Source: Flavobacterium succinicans
GTDB taxonomy: Bacteria; Bacteroidota; Bacteroidia; Flavobacteriales; Flavobacteriaceae
Direction of reading: 5' to 3'
Assembly (NCBI RefSeq): GCF_001662485.1
Contig: NZ_JMTM01000060.1
Coordinates: 124,001 to 188,000 of the forward strand
DNA: 64,000 nucleotides
Shown here piece by piece: positions 8,829-19,000 of the stretch. Below the pieces are notes generated by a model that ran no database searches, was not told the origin of the DNA, and saw nothing but the letters and a program-made list of their open reading frames with translations. Each line of letters starts with the position of its first letter. Positions within the stretch are counted from its first letter, which is position 1. A program made the position numbers and the translations under genes.

Positions 8829-9929
8829 ATGACCGAACCCGAATTATTTTCACTTTTAGCCCTTCAAAGTGTAGAAGGTGTAGGCGATATCGTCGCCAAA
8901 AAATTAATTACTTATTTTGGCGATGCCGAGTCTGTTCTCCAAGCAAAATCCCATCAATTGGCAGCTATTGACGGAATAGGGGCTGTATTACTCAAGAATC
9001 TTAAGGATCCGAGCATTTATCAAAAAGCCCAATCCGAAATGGATTTTATTCAAAAAAACGACATTGCTGCTTCCTTTTTTCAAGACGAAACTTATCCCGA
9101 ACGATTAAAACATTGTTTTGACAGTCCGTTGTTATTATTCTCAGCTGGATCGATCGATTTGAACAACCGTAAAATCATTAGTATCGTGGGTACGCGACAA
9201 ATCACTTCCAATGGCACAGAGTTTTGTAAAAAATTTATCGAAGATTTGGCGCCATTAAATCCCATTATTGTTAGTGGTTTCGCTTATGGAGTCGATATTG
9301 TGGTACATCAATTGGCTATGGAACACGGTTTGCAAACCATTGGCGTTTTGGCACACGGTTTGAATCAAATCTATCCCAAAACCCACAAAAAATACATGGC
9401 CAAAATGGAGCAAAACGGCGGTTTTTTGACCGAATTTTGGAGCAGTTCCAACCCAGATAAAGAAAACTTTGTGCGTCGCAACCGCATTGTTGCAGGAATG
9501 AGCGAGGCGACCATTGTCATCGAGTCGGCCGAAAAAGGAGGTTCTTTAATCACCGCTAATATGGCCAACGATTATAACAGAGACGTTTTTGCCGTTCCAG
9601 GCCGCGTTTCGGACAAATACAGTCAGGGTTGCAACATGTTGATCAAAACCCAAAAAGCACAACTGCTCACCAGCGCAGCCGATTTGGTGTATCATCTCAA
9701 TTGGGATCTACAAACCCCAACCAAATCTATCCAAAAACAATTGTTCGTTTCTTTAGATCCCGAAGAGCAAAAGATTTACGATTACCTTTTGCAATCCGGC
9801 AAAGAAATACTCGATAGTATTGCAATAGATTGTCAATTGCCTACGTTCAAACTTTCGAGTTTACTCTTGAATATGGAACTCAAAGGCGTCATTCGTCCCT
9901 TGCCCGGGAAATTGTTTGAGGCGATTTAG
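8829..9929 (+). CDS. dprA: DprA, DNA-processing protein (RecA loader)
   Basis: 366 residues, usual size. The N-terminus carries helix-hairpin-helix-like segments (LQSVEGVGDIVAKKL and IDGIGAVLLKNL). The Rossmann-like DprA core has the hallmark SIVGTRQIT, VSGFAYGVDIVVHQLAM, VLAHGLNQIYPKTHK and AEKGGSLITANMANDYNRDVFAVPG. A C-terminal winged-helix segment (last 60 residues) is of the DprA/DML1 type. DprA protects incoming single-stranded DNA and loads RecA during natural transformation. The gene stands alone, and no other competence genes were recognised in this window. Confidence 0.95.
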   Translation: MTEPELFSLLALQSVEGVGDIVAKKLITYFGDAESVLQAKSHQLAAIDGIGAVLLKNLKDPSIYQKAQSEMDFIQKNDIAASFFQDETYPERLKHCFDSPLLLFSAGSIDLNNRKIISIVGTRQITSNGTEFCKKFIEDLAPLNPIIVSGFAYGVDIVVHQLAMEHGLQTIGVLAHGLNQIYPKTHKKYMAKMEQNGGFLTEFWSSSNPDKENFVRRNRIVAGMSEATIVIESAEKGGSLITANMANDYNRDVFAVPGRVSDKYSQGCNMLIKTQKAQLLTSAADLVYHLNWDLQTPTKSIQKQLFVSLDPEEQKIYDYLLQSGKEILDSIAIDCQLPTFKLSSLLLNMELKGVIRPLPGKLFEAI

Positions 9930-9949
9930 AAGTGAATTTTGTTTTATTT

Positions 9950-10058
9950 GGGCGTGCCCCTACGTAAAAACTTCGGGTCGGGCTGTACGTTCCCGCTTTT
10001 TTAGTAAAGGCAAGAAAAATGCCTTTACTAAAAAGAGCTCCACTACCATCCCTCACGC
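9950..10058 (-). repeat. Variable-hairpin intergenic repeat, copy 1 (divergent subfamily)
   Basis: Read on the minus strand it has the GATGGTAGTGGA flank, then a long hairpin (9997-10035, TTTTAGTAAAGGCA paired with TGCCTTTACTAAAA), then AGCGGGAACG. These flanks match the other five copies, but the ends differ (GGCGTGCCCC outer end, GAGGGAT in place of CCCCGAT). It sits between dprA and the MBL gene. The rest of the 9930-10199 gap holds a GCAGATTTACGCAG-type simple repeat and the promoter of the next gene. Confidence 0.7.
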
Positions 10059-10176
10059 ATAATGTCATTACGTTAAGGAAGTACTCTTTTTGTTTTCACG
10101 CAGATTTACGCAGAAAAATGAGTTAAAATCTGCTGAATCTGCTTGCTAATTTTTCATTTTTCATCACAATAAATCA

Positions 10177-10184
10177 TACTTTTG
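10177..10184 (+). promoter_or_regulatory. -7 promoter element for the MBL gene at 10200
   Basis: TACTTTTG matches TAnnTTTG exactly, 16 bp before the ATG. Confidence 0.6.
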
Positions 10185-10199
10185 AAATAAAAAGCAAAA

Positions 10200-11057
10200 A
10201 TGAAGTTATACGCTATAGAAACCGGCAATTTTAAGCTCGACGGAGGCGCTATGTTTGGCGTGGTACCCAAAACCATTTGGAACAAAACCAATCCCGCCGA
10301 CGCCAATAATTTGATAGACATTGCCGCACGTTGTTTGTTAATCGAAGAAGGCAATCGCTTGATTTTGATCGACACCGGAATGGGCAACAAGCAATCCGAA
10401 AAGTTTTTTGGATACTATTCGCTTTGGGGCAGTCATTCTTTGGACGCTTCCTTGGCTAAATATGGTTTTCATCGCGATGCTATTACCGATGTGTTTATGA
10501 CCCATTTGCATTTCGACCATTGCGGCGGAAGCATTCAATGGAATAATGACAGAACAGGCTATGAACCTGCTTTTAAAAATGCCAAATTCTGGACCAACGA
10601 AAACCACTGGCAATGGGCCACACAACCCAATGCGCGTGAAAAAGCCTCTTTTCTGTCCGAAAATCTTTTGCCCATGCAAGAAAGCGGTCAATTGAATTTT
10701 ATCCAGCGTCCCGAAGGCGATTTTGGTGCATCGACCGAAATGGGTTTTGACATTTTCTATGCCGACGGCCACACCGAAAAACAAATGTTACCCCACATTT
10801 CATACAACGGTAAAACCATCGTTTTTTGTGCCGATTTATTAGCAACAGCTGGTCATATTCCGTTGCCTTATGTCATGGGCTATGACACGCGCCCATTGTT
10901 GACTATGCCTGAAAAAAGCAAACTATTAACCGCCGCTGCCGACCACAACCACTTTTTGTTCCTAGAACACGATGCCCACAACGAAATCATTACGGTACAA
11001 CACACCGAAAAAGGCGTTCGTTTAAAAGAAGTCTTCAGATGTGAAGAGGTGTTGTAA
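10200..11057 (+). CDS. MBL-fold metallo-hydrolase
   Basis: 285 residues with no signal peptide. The metallo-beta-lactamase metal motif is MTHLHFDHCGG (about residues 100-110), with later conserved metal ligands in ADGHTEKQM and FCADL and a C-terminal FLEHDA. The layout resembles the AHL-lactonase/quinoprotein-like branch of the MBL superfamily, but the substrate cannot be assigned. A decayed copy of its 3' end is found at 15273-15310, showing that the gene lay at the edge of a duplicated segment. It ends in a strong palindromic terminator. Confidence 0.85.
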   Translation: MKLYAIETGNFKLDGGAMFGVVPKTIWNKTNPADANNLIDIAARCLLIEEGNRLILIDTGMGNKQSEKFFGYYSLWGSHSLDASLAKYGFHRDAITDVFMTHLHFDHCGGSIQWNNDRTGYEPAFKNAKFWTNENHWQWATQPNAREKASFLSENLLPMQESGQLNFIQRPEGDFGASTEMGFDIFYADGHTEKQMLPHISYNGKTIVFCADLLATAGHIPLPYVMGYDTRPLLTMPEKSKLLTAAADHNHFLFLEHDAHNEIITVQHTEKGVRLKEVFRCEEVL

Positions 11058-11074
11058 ATTCATCTCAAGTTCAT

Positions 11075-11112
11075 AAAAAAAAGGCTATTTCAAATTTGAA
11101 ATAGCCTTTTTT
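11075..11112. terminator. Bidirectional terminator between convergent MBL and LRR genes
   Basis: Near-perfect palindrome: AAAAAAGGCTATTTCAAA followed by its reverse complement. A/T runs on both ends give a U tract in either direction, serving both convergent genes. Confidence 0.9.
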
Positions 11113-11130
11113 ATAAGGATTAGTGAGATT

Positions 11131-14100
11131 TTATTCCACTATTACTTTTCTAACAGTAGTTTCTCCTTCACTTTCTATGTACATATAGTAAATTCCTTTT
11201 GGAAATTGTTCCAAATTAGCCGAAGCACTAGTGCCATTACTATTAAACGGAACGTTCATGATTTTACCTAAAGCATCATACACCACCACTTTGCTAACTG
11301 AAACATTATCAATGAATAGCGCACCTTTTGTTGGATTAGGATACACACTTAGTTTTTCAAAAACAATATCCGAAGTAGATAGACTAGAGCACGAATTAGA
11401 GTACTTTGCTGTAGCATCCTTTATCTTAGACCAATTTGCATTTGAATAGTTTTCATCATCTACTTGTATACAGCTAAGATTATTCAAGTACAAGAAAGAA
11501 GAGGCTAGACTTGAATTGGTTTTACTAGTGCTGGTTGGGGTAATAAAATTAGAGTTATTACCATTTTGCAGATTTAAAGAACTAAGTGGATTAAAAACAA
11601 TAAACACTAAAGTTAAGTTTTTGTTTTTAGAAAGGTCTAAACTAGTTAACTCGTTATTAGCTGCGTTTATTGTTTTTAACAGGACATTTTTAGATACATC
11701 TAGTACTGTTATTTTATTTAAGTAACAATAAAGTTCGAGAAGTTTAGCGTTATTTGATAAATCTAAACTAATTATGTTGTTATTACCACATTCTAACCAT
11801 TCTAAATCGATTAAATTTTTAGTATCCAAACTTATCAATTTGTTTCCACCAATATATAGTAATCTGATTAAATTGTTGTTTGATAAGTCAATAGTAGTCA
11901 AATTGTTTCGTTCAGAAGATAAAAATAATAATTGGGTATTTTTAGATAAATCTAGGCTAGGAATTTGATTAATGGAACACTGTAAGTTAACTAGTTTAGT
12001 GTTATTTGTTACATCCAATGCCGTTAATTGGTTTTCATAGATGCCTAATTTGGTTAACATTTTGTTTTTACTAACATCTATTGATTTTATTTTGTTAGAA
12101 TTACACTCCAATTGAACCAAAGCTCCAAAATCTTCAATACCAGTTAGATCTGATATATCACTTGCACTAACATCTAAATTAGTAATTTTATAGATGTTTG
12201 CTGTTAGTACTTTACCATCTGGTGTTCCAGAATCATATCCTAGTTCAATTAACTTCTTTTCAAAATTTACATCAGGAATACTAGTAAACTGTGTACAACT
12301 ATAATCGTTGTATGTTGCAGTGGCGTCTTTAGAAGAAGCCCAGTTAGTATCTGAATACCATTTGTTATCAACTAGTATACAGGTTAAATTAGGATTTCCT
12401 TTAGTTAAATAGTAAAGCGCCTTAGTATTGTATCCATTTTTTAAATTCAAACTAGTTAAAAGATTGTCTTTTACATTTAAGTCTGCAAGTACTTTATTGG
12501 CAGACACATCAAATTTTTGTAAACTGTTTTTATTAGCCTGAATAATAGTTAATAAGGTGTTTTTACTGACGTCCAAAGCGGTCAATTTATTAAAATGACA
12601 ATAGAGTTCAGTTAGTTTTACATTTTGAGTTACGTTTAATTGTGTTAAACTATTATAGCCACAATCAAGAAACTCTAAATTTTTAAAATCTTGTATTCCA
12701 GTCAAATCTTTAATTTCCGCCATTTGTAAATTAATCGATTTTAAGTATTCGATACTGGTAGTTTTTACTTTTCCGTTTTTACCGTCATTATCAATCCCTA
12801 AAGCAATTAATTTTTCTTCAAATTTAACATCGGGAATAGTGGTATAAACAACCGTAGAAGAACAGTTTAACGAATAGTCAGCTGTTGCATCTTTTTGTGT
12901 AAAATTATCTACTGCATAAGCAACATCATCCACTAAAATACAAGAAAGACCACTATTATTTCTAGTATCTAGCATAGACAATATCGTGTTTTTACCATTT
13001 TTCAAGTTCAAGCTAGTCAACACATTGTCTTTGCAAATTAATGTTTCTAAAAGTACATTCTTAGAAAGGTCTAAGCTAGCAATTTTATTATTTCTAGCAC
13101 TTAGCGTTTTAAGTAGTACGTTCTTGCTTACATTCAAAACCGCTATCTGATTGTCAAAACAAGCCAAATAAGAAAGGTTTACGTTTTTGGAAACATCAAG
13201 CGTGGTAATTAAATTATTGTTGCAATAAAGCTCTGTTAAAGCGATGTTTTTACTAAGATCAATAGTGGTAAGTTCATTAGCGTTACATATCAGAGTTTTT
13301 AGTGCTTTAAAATCTTGAATTCCCGTTAAGTCTTTAATCCCAGCATTAATTACACTAAGATCCGTAAGTGTTTCTATGCTTGCTGTTTTTACTTTTCCGT
13401 TTTTACCATCGGTATCGATATTAAGTAGGATTAATGTATCCTCAAATCTTGGGTCAGGAATCAAAGTATAAGGGGTACAATCGGTTGCATTAAAAGAAGC
13501 GGTAGCATCTTTTTTAGTCGACCAATTAGCATTAGCATAGGTCTCATCATCTACTAAAATACACTTTAGATTAGGGTTGCCTACAAGATTAATTGAATTC
13601 GTTGTTATTAGTGTGTTTTTACCATTTTTGAGATTCAAACTGGTTAATAGATTAGTATTGCAAGCAAACAATTTTAAACCCGAGTTTTTAGACAGGTCTA
13701 AAGTGGTTAGTTGATTTGAACTTACCACAAGCCATTCTATAGCTAAGTTTTTAGACAAATCCAAAGTGGTCATCTGATTATTTGAACAAAATAAAACTTT
13801 AAGGGCATTAGAATTGGTAAGGTTTAATCCAGTCAATTTGTTACTAGCGCAATTTAAGTCTGTTAATACTGTATTTTTAGTAATATCTAAAGTTGAAATA
13901 GTATTATTGAAAAAATCCAAATTAGTTAATGCGATATTTTTTGTAACATCAATAGCGGTTAATTTGTTAGAACCGCAACTAAGACTGAATAAAGCACTAT
14001 TTTTTGTTACGTCAATTGACGTTAATTGATTAGAAGAACAAGACAACCATTTTAAAGCAGTATTGAAGGAAACATTTATCGTCGTTAATAAGTTACTGCT

Positions 14101-15000
14101 GCAGTCTAAGGAACTTAATACAATATTTTTTGAAATATCAATTGCTGTTAATTGATTAGAATAGCAAATTAGCTCAGTTAAAGCCACATTTTTAGAAACA
14201 TCTAAGTTGCCTATTTTGTTATTATTACAATTAAGAGTAGTTAAAGCTATATTTTTAGTTATATCTAAGCTAGTTAAACCATTCCCGTTACAATATAAGG
14301 TTTTTAACGATACAAAATCTTGAATACCTGTTAAGTTGGTAATTGAACTCGATGACACATTCAAAATGGTTATTTTATTAATCTTATCAGTCAACACCTT
14401 ACCATCAGGAGTACCAGAGTCGTGTCCTAGTGCAATTAATTTTTTCTCGAAATTTAAATCTGGAATTAAAGTATATTGTGGTCCTAGAGTAGCCACATCA
14501 ATTACAGACACATTATCTACTAAGATTTCGGAGTCACCATTACCACTATTAAAAATTTCAACTTCAATATTTTCACTTACAGTTGGTGAAAAGTCAAATT
14601 CAATTTTGCGCCACTCAGTACTAGAAATGATGTCATCTGATTTATTAGTGATTTCTTCCTTAAAAGTACCTGGTTTATGGTACAACGTGAGTCGAATGTC
14701 AGAAAATGAACCCGAAACAAGTTTGTGATACATCGAAACACGATAGGTCTTGCCCGCTACAACCGGAAATAACTCACTGTTCATGAAGTTAAAGATTCCA
14801 GCTTTAATTTGCATTTTGGCACTCGAGCTACCATTTTGTGCCATAGCATTTTGGGAAACTAATCCGTTAGAAAATTTAAACCAATTATCTGGTTGTGAAG
14901 AGTTTGTCCAGTTTTCGAAATCACCATTGGGCACCAAATTGGTTTGGGCTTGTAAGGTAATCGTCAAAAACAAAAACAACAAAAGTAATTTTGTTTTCAT
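11131..15000 (-). CDS. Giant secreted LRR protein with T9SS sorting domain (LRR1)
   Basis: 1289 residues. Signal peptide 1-18 (ending LQAQ); a galactose-binding/CBM-like beta domain at about 20-172 (NLVPNGDFENW...EILVDNVSV). Four blocks start near residues 176, 507, 718 and 903. Each opens with an IPDxxFEkkLIxLGxD segment containing a DxDGKNGKV-like loop, runs through 21-residue LRRs (LTxLDxSKNxxLxxLxCxxN) and closes with SLNLKNGxNT...CILVDDxxY...DATA. The C-terminal 75 residues are a T9SS type A sorting domain (VYPNPTKG...KGIYYMYI...VRKVIVE), so the protein should be exported and attached to or released from the cell surface. It is a paralogue of the gene at 16081, with a near-identical start and upstream region. 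A binding or adhesion role is inferred. Confidence 0.88.
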   Translation of the reverse strand: MKTKLLLLFLFLTITLQAQTNLVPNGDFENWTNSSQPDNWFKFSNGLVSQNAMAQNGSSSAKMQIKAGIFNFMNSELFPVVAGKTYRVSMYHKLVSGSFSDIRLTLYHKPGTFKEEITNKSDDIISSTEWRKIEFDFSPTVSENIEVEIFNSGNGDSEILVDNVSVIDVATLGPQYTLIPDLNFEKKLIALGHDSGTPDGKVLTDKINKITILNVSSSSITNLTGIQDFVSLKTLYCNGNGLTSLDITKNIALTTLNCNNNKIGNLDVSKNVALTELICYSNQLTAIDISKNIVLSSLDCSSNLLTTINVSFNTALKWLSCSSNQLTSIDVTKNSALFSLSCGSNKLTAIDVTKNIALTNLDFFNNTISTLDITKNTVLTDLNCASNKLTGLNLTNSNALKVLFCSNNQMTTLDLSKNLAIEWLVVSSNQLTTLDLSKNSGLKLFACNTNLLTSLNLKNGKNTLITTNSINLVGNPNLKCILVDDETYANANWSTKKDATASFNATDCTPYTLIPDPRFEDTLILLNIDTDGKNGKVKTASIETLTDLSVINAGIKDLTGIQDFKALKTLICNANELTTIDLSKNIALTELYCNNNLITTLDVSKNVNLSYLACFDNQIAVLNVSKNVLLKTLSARNNKIASLDLSKNVLLETLICKDNVLTSLNLKNGKNTILSMLDTRNNSGLSCILVDDVAYAVDNFTQKDATADYSLNCSSTVVYTTIPDVKFEEKLIALGIDNDGKNGKVKTTSIEYLKSINLQMAEIKDLTGIQDFKNLEFLDCGYNSLTQLNVTQNVKLTELYCHFNKLTALDVSKNTLLTIIQANKNSLQKFDVSANKVLADLNVKDNLLTSLNLKNGYNTKALYYLTKGNPNLTCILVDNKWYSDTNWASSKDATATYNDYSCTQFTSIPDVNFEKKLIELGYDSGTPDGKVLTANIYKITNLDVSASDISDLTGIEDFGALVQLECNSNKIKSIDVSKNKMLTKLGIYENQLTALDVTNNTKLVNLQCSINQIPSLDLSKNTQLLFLSSERNNLTTIDLSNNNLIRLLYIGGNKLISLDTKNLIDLEWLECGNNNIISLDLSNNAKLLELYCYLNKITVLDVSKNVLLKTINAANNELTSLDLSKNKNLTLVFIVFNPLSSLNLQNGNNSNFITPTSTSKTNSSLASSFLYLNNLSCIQVDDENYSNANWSKIKDATAKYSNSCSSLSTSDIVFEKLSVYPNPTKGALFIDNVSVSKVVVYDALGKIMNVPFNSNGTSASANLEQFPKGIYYMYIESEGETTVRKVIVE

Positions 15001-15028
15001 ATAAAAAGGGGTTTGTAATAAAGTACTG

Positions 15029-15036
15029 CAAGTTTA
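15029..15036 (-). promoter_or_regulatory. Possible -7 element of LRR1
   Basis: On the minus strand TAAACTTG (one mismatch to TAnnTTTG) lies 28 bp before the LRR1 ATG. The same element with the same leader occurs before LRR2 (21845-21852). The leader also holds a GGGG/CCCT-type imperfect inverted repeat shared by both genes. Confidence 0.45.
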
Positions 15037-15139
15037 TAAAATCCCTTTTGTTTTAGCTAAAAATTTATTAGGAATAATCAATCTTTTTTTGTTTTGCAAA
15101 TTTTATGGGTTTTAAATCTACTTTGATCACAAAAACAGT

Positions 15140-15262
15140 CAACAATTGCTCCGTTAGTCGCATATAGATTTGGCTATAGTCAGTATTCTGAGAAAAAGTG
15201 TCGAAAAAATGTACGTAGAGTTAATCAAAGAGGCAAAAGAGGAGATAGTTTTTGCAGGAATT
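15140..15262 (+). pseudogene. Decayed 5' fragment of the S8 protease gene
   Basis: Aligns without gaps to 22131-22253, inside the protease coding sequence at 22026. Shared stretches include CAACAATTGC, TAGATTTGGCTA and GAGTTAATCAAAGA, and the fragment still encodes a recognisable HxDLA...KMYxELIK. The DNA just upstream (15095-15139) matches protease upstream DNA instead. The intervening 175 bp, including the -7 box and start codon, have been lost between two CAAyAATTGC words (21956-21965 and 22131-22140). It is non-functional: about 120 bp with no start. Confidence 0.85.
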
Positions 15263-15272
15263 AAATATTTTG

Positions 15273-15310
15273 TTTAAAAGCCGTTTTTACATGTGAAGAG
15301 GTCTTGTAAA
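15273..15310 (+). pseudogene. Decayed 3' end of the MBL gene
   Basis: TTTAAAAG, ATGTGAAGAGGT and TTGTAAA occur in the same order and spacing as at 11020-11057, the last codons and stop of the MBL gene. It abuts the protease fragment, as expected for a duplication breakpoint. Confidence 0.75.
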
Positions 15311-15323
15311 CGATTATTTGGAT

Positions 15324-15365
15324 ATAAAAAAAGCCCCGTTTTCTTATATTGAAAACGGGGCTTTT
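15324..15365 (-). terminator. Terminator of the LRR2-lipoprotein operon
   Basis: 15-bp stem AAAAGCCCCGTTTTC / GAAAACGGGGCTTTT. On the minus strand it is followed by a T run. It lies directly downstream of the lipoprotein stop. Confidence 0.88.
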
Positions 15366-15384
15366 GTACTAAAAAAGGGAAAGA

Positions 15385-16077
15385 TTAATTGGTTTTAAAC
15401 TTCCAAACTTGTCCAGTGGTTTCTCCACCTTTGTTGTCTTTAACAACTACTTTCCAAAAATATTCCTTGGTAGGTTCCAAGGTAACATCAAATGATTTTG
15501 TAGCACTATTTTCCTTGATTTTTGTTGTAGGATTTGCAGTGGTTCCAAAATAGATATCATAGGTCAAAACATCTGTGGCATCAACATCAGTAGCGTTCCA
15601 TTTTAGTGTAGTGCTTGAAGTATTCAACACCACATTTTGAGTAGGTGCCACCAACTCAGGCACAAATGGAAGGTGATTGATTACAGCATCTCCTGAAGTG
15701 TAAAACTTATAGGTTGATGAATACGCACTAGAAAGGCCTTTGCTATCTGTCGATTTAAGCCTCCAATAATAAGCGGTATTTTTTTCTAAGTTGACGCTTT
15801 TACTTAAGCCCTGAACATCCTCGGTTTTCACTATTTGAGTGAACTGGTTGTCTTTGGCGACTTGTAATTGATAAGTGATTACATCGTTGTTTGCATCGGT
15901 TGCAGCACTCCATTCAAAAACAACTGCTGTGTTCAAACAAAGTTTGTTGTCAGAAGGTGCTACCAATGCAGGTACTGTGGGTGCGGTGTTTTTAACTTCG
16001 GGTTTGTCGTCACCGCCACCGCTACTACAAGCAGCGATTATGAGGCTAACGATTGATAAATATACTAAACGTTTCAT
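15385..16077 (-). CDS. Fibronectin type III-like surface lipoprotein
   Basis: 230 residues. Lipoprotein signal ending IIAACSSGGGDD: Cys17 is followed by a Ser/Gly/Asp-rich stretch like the Bacteroidota lipoprotein export signal, suggesting outer-leaflet surface display. Two tandem fibronectin III-like modules follow (about 35-130 and 138-230), each starting P.LVAP and containing YYWRLKSTDSKG or YFWKVVVKDNKGG. Its start is only 3 nt after the LRR2 stop, so the pair is one operon. A role as surface partner or anchor of the LRR protein is inferred. No counterpart follows LRR1. Confidence 0.82.
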   Translation of the reverse strand: MKRLVYLSIVSLIIAACSSGGGDDKPEVKNTAPTVPALVAPSDNKLCLNTAVVFEWSAATDANNDVITYQLQVAKDNQFTQIVKTEDVQGLSKSVNLEKNTAYYWRLKSTDSKGLSSAYSSTYKFYTSGDAVINHLPFVPELVAPTQNVVLNTSSTTLKWNATDVDATDVLTYDIYFGTTANPTTKIKENSATKSFDVTLEPTKEYFWKVVVKDNKGGETTGQVWKFKTN

Positions 16078-16080
16078 TTT

Positions 16081-19000
16081 TTATTTTTTAATAATTTTTA
16101 CATAAATAGGTTGGTCAAACTCCACTTTAGTCATATAAATTCCTGCAGGTTGATTCTCCAGTGACAATTGAACTTTTCCATTTTCAACGGTATATATTTT
16201 ATTAGAGATCAATTGACCATCTAATGCATAAATACTGATGCTAACCTCTTTGTTGGTCGCAGGTATTTCTATTTCAAAAGCTCCAGAAGTTGGGTTTGGG
16301 AAAGCAGAAATTGTACCCGTTAATGTAGCAATGTCTTTCGCATAAATTCCTTCGCAAGCTTTGGCAGTTTTAACCTCCAATAGACCGCCTGTTTTTGCGT
16401 CTACAGTAAAAGAAGTAGCATTGGTCTCAAATTGTTCTACTCCGTTCAAGAAAACAGTATATGGAGCCGTTCCTGTAGCAATTTCAACCGCTACTTTCTC
16501 TGCTGCCACACTTGATTTTCCTGTTATAGTCGCTCCTTTAGGAATAACGATAGTAAAAATTTGCTCGAACGTTTCACCAGGAATAGTAATGGTTACTTTA
16601 TAAGTCCCAGGTGCGAGATTGGTTACTTTTAAACTGTTATTGGTAAAAGTGTAGGCAGTTGTATTTATAGTTGCTTTATACCCATAGGCTGCTGTTGCAG
16701 TAATGTTAATTTCGCCATTATTTGTATTAAGGCAAGTTTCTCCTTTAGATTCAATAGCAAAATTGTTTGAAGGTAAACTAAATTTACAATCTGTACTATA
16801 ACTTGCCGTTGCATCTTTGTACGTTGCCCATTTGGTATTAGAATAATTGACATCGTCAACTTCTATACAAGTTAAAACGGGGTTGTTGGTAAAGTTCTTT
16901 ACAAACATCATCCCGGCTCCAAATGCATTATTACCATTTCTTAGATTTAAACTTTTCAATTTATTGTAAGAACAATCAATCGTGGTGATTTTTACATTTT
17001 TAGACAAATCAAGTGTACTAAGTAAATTGTTGTTACATACAATAGATTCAAGTTTTGTATTATTAGTAACGTTTAATTGTTCTAGTAAATTTTGACTAGT
17101 GGATAAAGATTGTAATTGAGTATTCTTAGAAACATCTAACGTTTTCAATTGATTTGTGCTGCAACTTAGTGATGTTAGAGTTGTATTCTTCGTAACATCC
17201 AACGCAGACAATTTATTTGAATTACATGACAATTCCGTTAGATTTTTGTTTAGAGAAACATTTAACGTGCTTAATTCATTGTTACTGCAGTATAAAGTCT
17301 TTAAGTTAATATTCTTGGTAACATCTAAACTTGTTAGCTTATTATTGGAACAATCTAAAGACAGTAAGACTTCATTTTTAGCTAAATTAATGGTAGTTAA
17401 ACCATTAGTGTCACAAACTAACTCAGTTAAACTATTAAAATCTTCAATTCCAGTCAAATTGGTTATTGAGCTATTTGAAACATTTAATTTAGTTAGTGAA
17501 ACAATATTAGAAGTTATAACTTTTCCATTTTTCCCATCGGTATCAATTCCTAAATCTATTAATTTTTGTTCAAAATTAGTATCTGGGATTAGTGTATACA
17601 GTGTACAATCCGTGGCATTAAAAGAGGCAGAAGCATCTTTTTTGGTAGCCCAATTAGCCGTAGCATAGGTTACATCATCCACCAAAATACATTTTAGATT
17701 TGGGTTTGATCTTAAATCTATTGAATTCGTTGTTATTAAAGTGTTTTTACCATTTTTGAGATTTATAGTAAGAAACTTGTTGTTTCTTACATCAAGCGAA
17801 GTTAAAGCCACATTTTTAGAAAGGTCTAGCGTGGTTAATTGGTTAGTTTCACAATCAAGTGAAGTTAAAGCCACATTTTTAGAAAGATCTAGCGTGGTTA
17901 ATTGGTTAGTATAACAAGTAAGTGTTATTAAACTCAGATTTTTAGAAAGGTCCAGCGTGGTTAATTGGTTGCTATAACACTTAAGATCTTCTAAAGCCAC
18001 ATTTTTAGAAAGATCTAGAGTGGTTAATTTGTTTCTGTCACAATAAAGTATTTTTAAAGCTTCATTTATAGAAATGTCAAGTGAGCTTATTTGGTTACTA
18101 CTACAATAAAGATTTTCTAAAGCCACATTTTTAGAAAGGTCTAGTGAGGTTAATTGGTTGTCACTACAATAAAGTAAATTTAAACTTACGTTTTTGAAAA
18201 TCTCTAAGGTGGTTAATTTGTTGGTATGACAAGAAAGAGTTGTTAAAGCCACATTTTTAGAAACATCCAGCGTGGTTAGCTGATTGCTATTACAATATAG
18301 TTTTTGTAAAGCCACATTTTTAGTTATATCTAAGCTGGTTAAACCATTACTGTAACAGTATAAGGTTTTTAACGCTACAAAATCTTGAATTCCTGTTAAG
18401 TTGGTAATCCCACTATTATTTACATCAAGTGCGGTTATGCCAGCTATACTTTCAGTTTTCACTTTACCATTTTTACCATCTTTATCAATCCCTAGTGCGA
18501 TCAATTTATCTTCAAATTTAGCATCTGGAATTAAAGTGAATATAGTACAATCTAAACTAAAACTTGCGGTAGCATCTTTGGTAGTGTTCCATTTTTCAGC
18601 AGCAGCAATATCCGCTACTTGGATACAAGTTAAACTTGAATTATTAGAACAATTTAAAGTAGCAATCGTGGTGTTTTTAGAGAGATCTACTTTTTTCAAT
18701 TGATTTCCTGAACAATTTAAAGTAGTCAAGGCTTTAAAACCCTCGATACCTTTTAAATCGATAATGCCACTGTTACTAACATCTAATGTAGTTAAAGTTG
18801 CTATACTTGAGTTCAAGATTACACCATTTTTCCCATCCGTATCAATGCCTAATGCAATGAGTTTGTCTTCAAATTTAGTATCAGCTATTTGTGTTGTTAA
18901 GCTACATTCATATGGAGAGAAAAAAGCAAGAGTATCTTTTCTACCCGCCCAATTGGTGTTGGCATAGGCAACATCGTCTACCACGATACAGTTTAGATTC

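Larger units (their letters stand above)
15001..15384. other. Tandem-duplication junction region between LRR1 and the fibronectin lipoprotein
   Basis: This gap has no intact gene. Reading left to right: the LRR1 leader (15001-15060), nearly identical to the LRR2 leader at 21817-21875; DNA resembling the LRR2/protease intergenic region (15095-15139); a decayed 5' piece of the subtilase gene (15140-15262); a decayed 3' piece of the MBL gene (15273-15310); and the terminator of the lipoprotein. The order is what a tandem duplication of [MBL 3' end - LRR - protease 5' end] would leave at its internal junction. Confidence 0.8.

Noticed and set aside
14336..14728. Long antisense frame inside LRR1 (similar ones inside LRR2)
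   Set aside because: It mirrors the repetitive coding pattern of the LRR genes; no start signals or domain.
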